Assembly (NCBI RefSeq): GCF_001191005.1
Contig: NZ_CP012201.1
Span: 1,488,001 to 1,552,000 of the forward strand
Origin: Massilia sp. NR 4-1
GTDB taxonomy: Bacteria; Pseudomonadota; Gammaproteobacteria; Burkholderiales; Burkholderiaceae_D
Length of the DNA: 64,000 nucleotides
Direction: 5' to 3'
The notes under the pieces were generated by a model. That model was not told the origin of the DNA. It searched no databases and saw only the letters and a list, made by a program, of their open reading frames with translations. Numbering within the stretch: the first letter of the stretch is position 1; the number at the start of each line of letters is the position of its first letter. Of this stretch, positions 48,801 through 57,800 are shown in pieces. The position numbers and the translations under genes were made by a program.

Positions 48801-51800
48801 CCTCCTTCAGGTTCTCCCAGAACTGCCCCACGTTCTCCGCCATCGGATAACGGCCCGAAAGGCCGATGATGGCCACATCGAACTGTCCCGCCAGGTCTAC
48901 GGCCTTGGTCGAGGCCTTGCCCTTCCATGCCAAGGAAGCACGCACGCGGCGCCCATTGGACGACGACAGGGCGCGCACCGGCTGAGGTATAGCCCGAGAT
49001 GCAGCCTGAGATGCCGGCACGGCGGCCACCGGCGCGGCTTCCGCATCCAGTCCGGTCCAGCGCATCATCGCGGCGGCCTCGGTCTGCACAAAGTGATCGG
49101 CCAATGCGTCGATGGACTGGTGCTCAAAGAACAAGGAGGTGCTTAAGCTGCTCGTAATGCCAGCATCGGCCAGCGCGGCGCGCAGACCATTGGTCAGCTC
49201 CAGTACTAGAATCGAGTCGATGCCGTATTGATCCAGGTTGCTGGCGCCGTCGATTTTCTCGACCGGCATTTTCAGCACCTGTCCAACCAGTTTTTTCAGT
49301 CTCAGCACGCAGCCATCGCGCAGCGACGATGCAGGCTGTGACTGTACCGCCGGCGCCGGCTTAACGGCTGCGCGAACCGGAACCGAAGCGCCGCCGGCTG
49401 CGGTAAGGGCACGAACTGCGGGCGCGGCAGGCGCTGGTGCAGGCTTGACGTGGCGCTGTGGCGTGACGCCATCGCTTTCCGCCAGCACTACTTGCTGGCC
49501 AAGGGCGTGCGCGGCATCTGCCGGGAACATGATGTGGCGGTAGCCCTCCTCGCGCAGCACGGTCCTCCACATAGCGGGCGCCAGGCTTGGGCAGCCGGGA
49601 ATGCGCAGGGTTTCATCCTCGTACAGCCACCAGCCATCGAGCATGCCGAACGTCAGATGCGCCCAAAGTTCGCAACTGCTCAACTCATTCAGCAGCAACA
49701 GACCGTTGCCGCGCAAAGCCGCCTTCGCATTGCGCAGGCTTTCACGGATATCCTTGGTCGCATGCAGAACATTGGTGGCGATTACCAGATCATAGCTGCC
49801 CGCCTCGATACTCTGTCCGGTCAGCGGCTTGCTGGCATCGAACAGGCTATAGGCCAAGTACGGATAATGCGGACCATACTGCTGTTCCGCATGCAGCAGG
49901 AAAGCGCGCGACAAGTCGGTGTAGCAGTACTGATCGATATTGTCGGCATAGGGCTTCAGCTTCGCCAGCACGCGCGCGCTGGTGCCGCCCGTTCCGGCTC
50001 CGATTTCCAGAATGCGGATGCGGGCCGACGGGTCCTGGCGCAGACGGGCCGCGATAAAGGCCAGAACGCTGGCCGCCAGTACATCGTTATAGTAGTCCGC
50101 AAGCGGGCTGCCGCGATAAACGCCCTCCACCAGTTCCATCGAAGAATTCGGGAACATGATCGAGGTGGCCGCCGTGCGGCCGTCGAGCATTGCCGGCAAG
50201 GCACGCAGCATGGTTTCCACCAGCACGGCCTGGGCCCGCAGATTCACATCGTTCAGCCAGGTATGCTTGCGCTGCTCCCATTCCGCCCAGGCCTGCTCGC
50301 GGGCCGGGCCTTGCGCCACCACATGCCAGGCATTGGCGACCTGCTGCAGCCAGCCTGCCTGGGCCAGGCATTGCAGGCTATGCGCCAACCAGCGCGTGTA
50401 ACCGGGCCGGATAGCGGATGCAGCCATTGCATCGTCCAAGCCAAAGGAGTCTGCCGTGGCAAACATGCCTATACCACGCAGTTCACCCCACAGGACGGCA
50501 AGCGACAGCCGGTCCATTTCCCGGCGATGCTCAGCCAGCTGGCTGGCGTCGGCAGGCAGCGCCACCGCATTTTGATCGTTCAAGGCCGCAGCCACCGAGG
50601 CGTATCCGGATTGATGGATATCGACGCGATTTGCGCCGATCAGATCCTGCATGCCGCCCCTGGCTATCGCCGCTGTCACTTTCAGGAAGCCCAATTGCGG
50701 CAACGGCGCGGCCATCAGCGCATCGATGGCCAGCATGCCTTCCTCTGGTTCGATGGAGCCTATTCCTTGCTGCGCCATGCGTTCCCGGTAAGCCTGGGAC
50801 GCAACCACACCCACACTGCCCCAATAACCCCAGTTCATCGTCTTCACCGGATAAGGCAGGCGCTTGGCCAGTTGCAGGCTGTATGCGTCTTTGAAAGTGC
50901 AGCCGGCCGCGTAATTGCTTTGTCCCGCCGCCTTGATGAAACTCAGGAGCGATGAACAGAACAGCATGAAGTCCAGTGGCAGCTTGCCGAAGACCTGCGC
51001 CATCCGCACGCTGATATCGACTTTCGCCGCCAGCCCCGCGCGCAGCCGGTCTTCATCCATCTGGGCCAGGCTCTTGTCGAGCAAGGCGATCGCCGCGTGA
51101 ACCAATCCATTGATGCGGGGGAAGCGCGCCAGAATCGCCTCGCGTGCAGCCTCCATGGCGTGGAGGTCGGTCGCGTCAGCCGAAATATAGCTTGGCGCGG
51201 GGCCGAAGGCGCCGAGACGGGCAATCGCCTGCTCAATCTCGCCATCCAGGGTCCGCCGGCCGATCCAGAATACATTGGCTTGGTAATTCCGGATCAGATG
51301 TTCGCTCAGCGCCTGCCCGATGCCGCCCGCGCCGCCGATAATGACGTAGACGCCGCCATCGCGGTAGACAGCTTCCGTCCGCGCCGGAGCCGCCATCCGT
51401 ACCGGTTGCAACTGCTGGCGGAACCATTGGCCGGAGCGCCATGCCAGCGCATCGCCCGCAGTGCTGAACGGCAGACTAAAAATCTGCCGCCAAGGCCAGG
51501 CCGCGCCAGCCTGCATATCCAGCAGGCGCACCTGCCAGCGGCGGAACTCCTTGGCCATGGAAGCGATAAAGCCATGCACGCTGGCGTGAGCCGGCGCAAT
51601 GGCATCGCAAGCATGCACGGACTGGCTCTGGCAGGTCAGCACGGTCCAGCCAAGCGCCTGGTCCGCCATACCGATTGCGAGCAGCGCTTTCACCAGGCGG
51701 AAGCCGGCGATCACGCCCGCCTCCTGCGCCGCGATCAGTTCCTCATCATCATTGTCCTCGCCGGCTTCGACGATCCACAGCAGATGATCGAAGGAACCGG

Positions 51801-54800
51801 CGGCACGCAAGGCCGCCTCCATGACGCCGGCCTGTGCTCCTGCGGGCAGGGAAAGCACTTGCGCTTGAGCGTACAAAGCCGCCACCGCCTGCTGTTGGGC
51901 TGCCGTTCCGCCGACAATCAGCGGACACGCATCCGGCGCGGGAACAGTATCCACAACCGTTTCGCCGACAACGTCCCATACCGGGACAAGCAGCAGCTTG
52001 TCTTCACTTGGCAAGGCCTTGTCTTCCGCGGCACCGGCCTGACTCGTCGCCATGGCGCGCAGGCTGAACGCATGGAAACGCAGGCAGACCTGGCCGTCTT
52101 CATCGCACAGATCAATGTCCAGCTTCGGCACGCGCTGGCTGGCCGAACTGCCAGTGCTGTAGCGCACCAATGCCCACATATTTGCGTTGCAGGGAGCAAG
52201 TTGCTCCACCGCTTCCAAAGCAAACGGCAGCATCAAGGGCGGCAGGCCAGCCGCATCGGCCTGCACCGCCAATGTCGCCTGCAAAGCCGCATCCAATACG
52301 CTGGGGTGCCAGACGTAGTCCGCTTCCGGCCGTGCGGCTTCGGGCAGCACAATACGGGCCAGAACCTGCTGCTCGCCAAGGAAGAGTTCTGCAATCCCCT
52401 GGAATGCTGCGCCGTATTCCAAACCGGCGCGCTGGCAAAGTGGGTAAAAGTCCGCAGCGCTCAGATATGCGCGCTGGCATTGCTCACGAATGGATTGAAT
52501 ATCGTATGTTTCGGTCTGCGCTTCGCCCGGTTCTTCAATGATGGCCAGGCCTTGGCTGAACGAAGCAGTCTCACCGTCCGCCGCATCGGCATAGATCTCA
52601 AAGCGCACTGCCCCATCGTCCTCGGGATAGAGCGCGATATGCAGCAGCAGTCCTTCGTCCCCGACGATCACCGGACGCGCCCAAACCACATCGCTCACCG
52701 TGATGCGGCAATCGCTGCCCGCAGCCAGAGCCACTGCGCTGCGCGCCATTTCCAGCTGCGCCACGCCTGGCAGAACGCGATTGCCGTTGACGACGTGCTG
52801 CGACAGGAAGAATTCCCCACCACTCAGGCGGCTGCTGAAACGCAAGCCTGCCAGATCGGAGGTATTGCGCTGAACCAGCGGATGCAGGCGCATCTCCCCG
52901 CCAGTCTCGCCGCCTTCAGCGGCAGTGCTGGTCTGCACCCAATAGCGCTCGCGGGCGAAGGGATATGTCGGCAGGCTGATACGGCGCGGACGCGCGGAGC
53001 CATCGCGATACAGACGCCGCCAGTCGAAGGCCAGGCCTTTCACCCACAGGTCGAGCAACTTGCCTAACTTGCCTTTCTCGATCCAGGCATCGACTGCGGC
53101 AGCCATATCGTCGTCACCAGCCAGGCCGCCCAGCGCCTCCGCCGTGCGTTTTACCTGTCCACGATAGACCTCCTCCAGCTGAGTCTCACCTGCCAGAACG
53201 GCTTCCAGTTTGCTGCGCAGGTCGTCCAGTGAAGACACCAGCAATGCGAGGCGCTCATCCATCGCTTCGCGTCCGACTTGCAGGGTATAGGCCAAATCGG
53301 CCAGGGCGATCTGGCCCGGTTGCGCAAGCGCTGCCAGCAGCTGGCGCACCTGTTCCTGCAGACGCTCGCCATCGCGTGCTGAGAGGAGCACGACCGCCGG
53401 GCCACGCAAAGCAGCGACCGGACGCACATCCGTATATTCCTCGATCACCACATGGGCATTCGCACCACCGGCGCCGAATGAAGAAATGCCGGCTACACGC
53501 GGCAGTTCGCGCCGAACGCCCTGGCTCTGGTCCACTGGACGCAGCCATGGCGCCAGTTCCTGCTGCACCACAAAAGGCGTATTGCCGAAGTCGATGTTTG
53601 GATTCAGCGAGCGTGAATGCAGGCTTGGCGCGAGCTGCTGATGCTTCAGCTGCAGCAGCACCTTGGTCACGCCAGCCACACCGGCAGCGCTTTCGCAATG
53701 GCCGATATTCGATTTGGCCGAACCGATGGAGCAGAACTGTCTGTCTTTCGTCCAGCTCTGGAAGGCCTTGGATAGTCCTGCAATCTCGATCGGGTCACCG
53801 AGACTGGTGCCGGTGCCGTGCGCTTCAATATAGCCGATATTGCGGGCATCGATGCCGGCTCCGCGCAGCGCGGCTTCAATCACCTTGGCCTGTGCATTCG
53901 GATTCGGCACCGTATAGCCGTTGGTCTTGCCGCCGTGGTTGATCGCGGTGGCTTTGACGATGCCGTAGATATGGTCGCCATCGGCGATGGCCTGCGCTTT
54001 CGGCTTGAGCAGCAGCGCGCCCACGCCCTCACCGGGAACGTAACCCTCGCCGCCTTCGCCGAAGCTTTCGCAGCGTCCTTTACCCGAAATGAATTTCCCC
54101 TGCGCCAGCATCAGGTACTTGTTCGGGTGGATGGATACGTTCACGCCGCCCGCAACCGCCACACGGCAATCGCCACGCTGCAAACTCTGCACCGCGAGGT
54201 GGATGGCCGTCAGCGAGGAGGAACACATGGTGTCCAGCGCCATGCTTGGGCCATTGAAGTTGCAGAAGTAAGAGATGCGGTTGGCGATGGATGCCGGACT
54301 GTTCAGCATGGCCAGGTTGCGGCCGCGCGCCTGCTCCTGCGCGCCATACAGCTGGTACTCGGAATACATCACGCCGACGAAGACGCCGACGCTGCCGTCG
54401 GAACCGGCTTGCTCCTGGCGCCCAACGGTGTCACGGGTGTAGCCTGCATCCTCCAGCGCGGCATGCACGCATTCGAGAAACAGCCGCTCCTGCGGGTCCA
54501 TGCGCTCAGCCTCTCGCGGTGAGATATTGAAGAACAGCGGGTCGAACAAGTCGACGCCATCGATAAATCCACCCCATTTGCTGTAAGTCTTACCGTTTGC
54601 GTCGCGGTTGGCGTCGAAGTACAGCTTATAGTCCCAGCGCTCGGATGGGATTTCGCCAATGCAGTCCTTGCCCTGGCTCAGATTGGCCCAGAATTCTTCC
54701 ACATTGCGGGCTTGGGGATAGCGGCCCGCCAAGCCGATAATGGCGATATCGCCGATGTCCGCGGCAGCCTTTGCCGCCGGCGCCGGCGCTGCGGCAGACA

Positions 54801-57800
54801 CCGCGTGCCGTGCGAAACCCGAACGGCGGCTCGCCAAGACCGTGCTGGCGGGTGCTTCTTCGACGCTCGCCACAGCCGCCGGCGCAGCAGCCAAAAGCAG
54901 GCTTTCCCCAAGCTGCGCGGCCAAGGTTTCGCCGTGGTTTTCCACGAAGTAGGCAGCCAGAGCGGCGATGGTCTGATATTCAAAGAACAAGGTCTTGGAA
55001 AGCGTGCCGAATACCTGTTCGAGCTTGCGCGTCAACTCCACCACCAGAATCGAATCGATGCCATACGCCTCCATCTGTGCATGCGGATCGATACTGTCGG
55101 CCTGCCGCCGCAGCGTTCCGGCGAGCAGGCGCACGAAGTAGCGTAAAGCCTTCTCCTGCACGCCTGCTGCAATGGCCGGCTCGGAGCGGGCTGGAACGGT
55201 TTTGCGGGGCTGCGACAGACTGGCCTTGAAGCGCGTTATCTCGCCTTCCGCAACCAGTACCTGCGCTGCACTCGACACCAAGGCTTGGGCCAAGGCGGCG
55301 CGGCCACTGGCGCTGTGCAAAGGCCGCAGGCCGGTTCGCTGGCGCAGTTCCTGGATAGTCGCGGCATCGACCTGCATGCCGCCCTCTTCCCACAGAGGCC
55401 AGTTGACCGCCAGCGTGCGGCCATGCCGCTGTCCCTGTGCCGCCAGCCCATCGCGGTAATAGGCATAGGCATCCATGAAGGAATTGGCGGCGGCGTAATC
55501 GGCTTGCCCCACATTGCCGAGCGCCCCGGACGTCGACGAGAAGCAGATAAAGCAGTCCAGCACGATGTCGCGGCTGGCATGGTCCAGATTCAGCAGGCCC
55601 GCAACCTTTGCGCGCAGCACTTCCCTCACCTGCTGCGCGGTCTTCCTTTGAATCAGGCTATCGCGTAGAACACCCGCGCTATGGATGATGCCATCCAGGC
55701 TCTCAAATTCCTCGGGAATACTTTGCACCAGCTGGCTCACCGCCTGCGCATCGCCGACGTCCAGCCGGCGGTACTGCACTACCGCCCCCAAGGCTTCCAG
55801 TGCGCGGATCTGTGCCTGCACGGCATCGCTGATGGCGGAGCGGCCAGTCAGAATGAGCGTGGCATTGCGTACCGAGCCAGCAATGTCATATGCGAAGATC
55901 AGGCCAAGGCCTCCCGCGCCACCTGTGATCAGGTAGACGCCACGGTCTTTCCAAGGCCGGTTTACATCGGTTGACTGCATTTCGCTCCAGCCGTGGACCT
56001 GGCGCTGGCCGCCCTGGTAACGCAGCTGCTGGGCGTCGCTGCCGATATTCTCGGCCAGGGCCAGGGCAACATCCTGCCCCTGCTCGACACTGATAAGCTC
56101 TACCGCGATGCGTGGATTTTCAAGGCTGGCGCAGCGCAGCATGCCGCCCAGGCCGGACCACAGCTGGCCCGCGCCATCGGCCGGAATCACAGCCTGAATC
56201 AAGTGCTGGCCTGGCTGGGCGCCCAATGCCTGGATACGCTCCAACAGCAGACAGGCATCGGCCTCAAACGCCTCGGCAATATCGGCAACATTCTGGCCGG
56301 GCAGGCATTCCGCGCCCGGCAGCCGTGCCGCAATTTGGGCCATATCGGCCGCCACGCCGCCGTATAGCAGCACAAGATGACGGGCGAAAGCCGGCGCCTG
56401 GGCGCCCGCCGCCGCTTGCGGCTTCCATTCAGGCTGAAACAACGCGGTGCGGATGATGTCCCCACCCGCCATGGCAACGGCGGAAGCGGCACGCATGCAG
56501 AATCCGCCAAGGCGCACGCAAACCACGCCCTCGTCGTCGCACAGGTCGATGTCAAACTTTTGCACCGCGTCGCCTGCGGAACCGCCTGCGCTGCGGCGCA
56601 CCAGCGCCCACATCGATGGCGCGCATGGCGCCAGTACGTCGAGGGAACCCAGCGCAAACGGCAGCATCAAGTCCATTGCGGCCAATCCGCCATTGGCGCC
56701 CGCCTGGAAGCCGATGGCCGCCTGCAGGGATGCATCCAGCAAACTCGGATGCAGCTCGAAACGCTCGAATGCGGCTTGCACGGATTCCGGCAGGCGGATT
56801 TGCGCCAAGGCCAGATCAGTCCCGAGCAGGATATTCAGGAGACCACGATGGCCGGGGCCATAGCTCAAGCCCGTCTTGTCGAAGGCGGCATAGCATTCCT
56901 CGGCACTAAGGCGGTCCTGGCTGCACTGGGCCTGCAAGGCCTTCAGATCATGCCTGGCAAGAACCGATTCACGGCCAGCCGGCAGCAAGGAACCCTTGCC
57001 GTACACGATCTCGCCATCTGCCGAATCGCGATAGATTTCGTAGCCGATTTCCTCTTCCGTCTCCTGATACAAGGCCAGGTGCAGATCCAGCGCCTGATCG
57101 CCAGCCACGATGGGGCGTGCCCACACGACGTCCTTGAGGCGCAGCTTTCCGGCACGCCCATTGGCGGCTTGCGCGGCGCGCAAGGCCATTTCCAGCTGGG
57201 CCACGCCCGGCAAAGTTTTCGCTCCTTGCACCACATGGTCGGCAAAGAAAAACTCCTTGCCGCTGAATTGGCTGCTGAAACGCAGCCCATTCAGGTCGGA
57301 GGTATTCTGATGCAGCAAGGGATGCAGCTCGGCGCGCGCCGACGGTTCGGCGCCGTTTTCCGCTTCGGCCCAGTATTTCACCTTGGCGAATGGATAGGAA
57401 GGCAGCGCGACACGGGGCTGTTTGGCTCCACCATACAGGCTTGCCCAATTAATGGAGTGGCCGTGCAGCCAAAACTGCGCCAGCTCCGGCAGATTCCCCT
57501 TCTCCAGCGCCATCGCCACGGCTTGCAGGCTTTCCGGTTCGCCCTGAATCGCCGTCAGCATCTCGGCGGTGACGCGGGCGTGGCGCGCGTGGCGCGAGCC
57601 GGCCGGTTCGTTCAGCCAGGCTTGCAACTGCTCCTTCAATGCTGGGAGAGAGTCGGCCAGCAAGGTCAGACGTTCGGCCATCGCCTGGCGCCCCACTTGC
57701 AGCGTGTAGGCCAGCGCACCGATACCGGCACGCTGGATCTCCACCGAATCCAGGGTGGAGAGCAGGCTTTGAGCCTGGCCGCGCAAGGCAGCGGCCGTCT

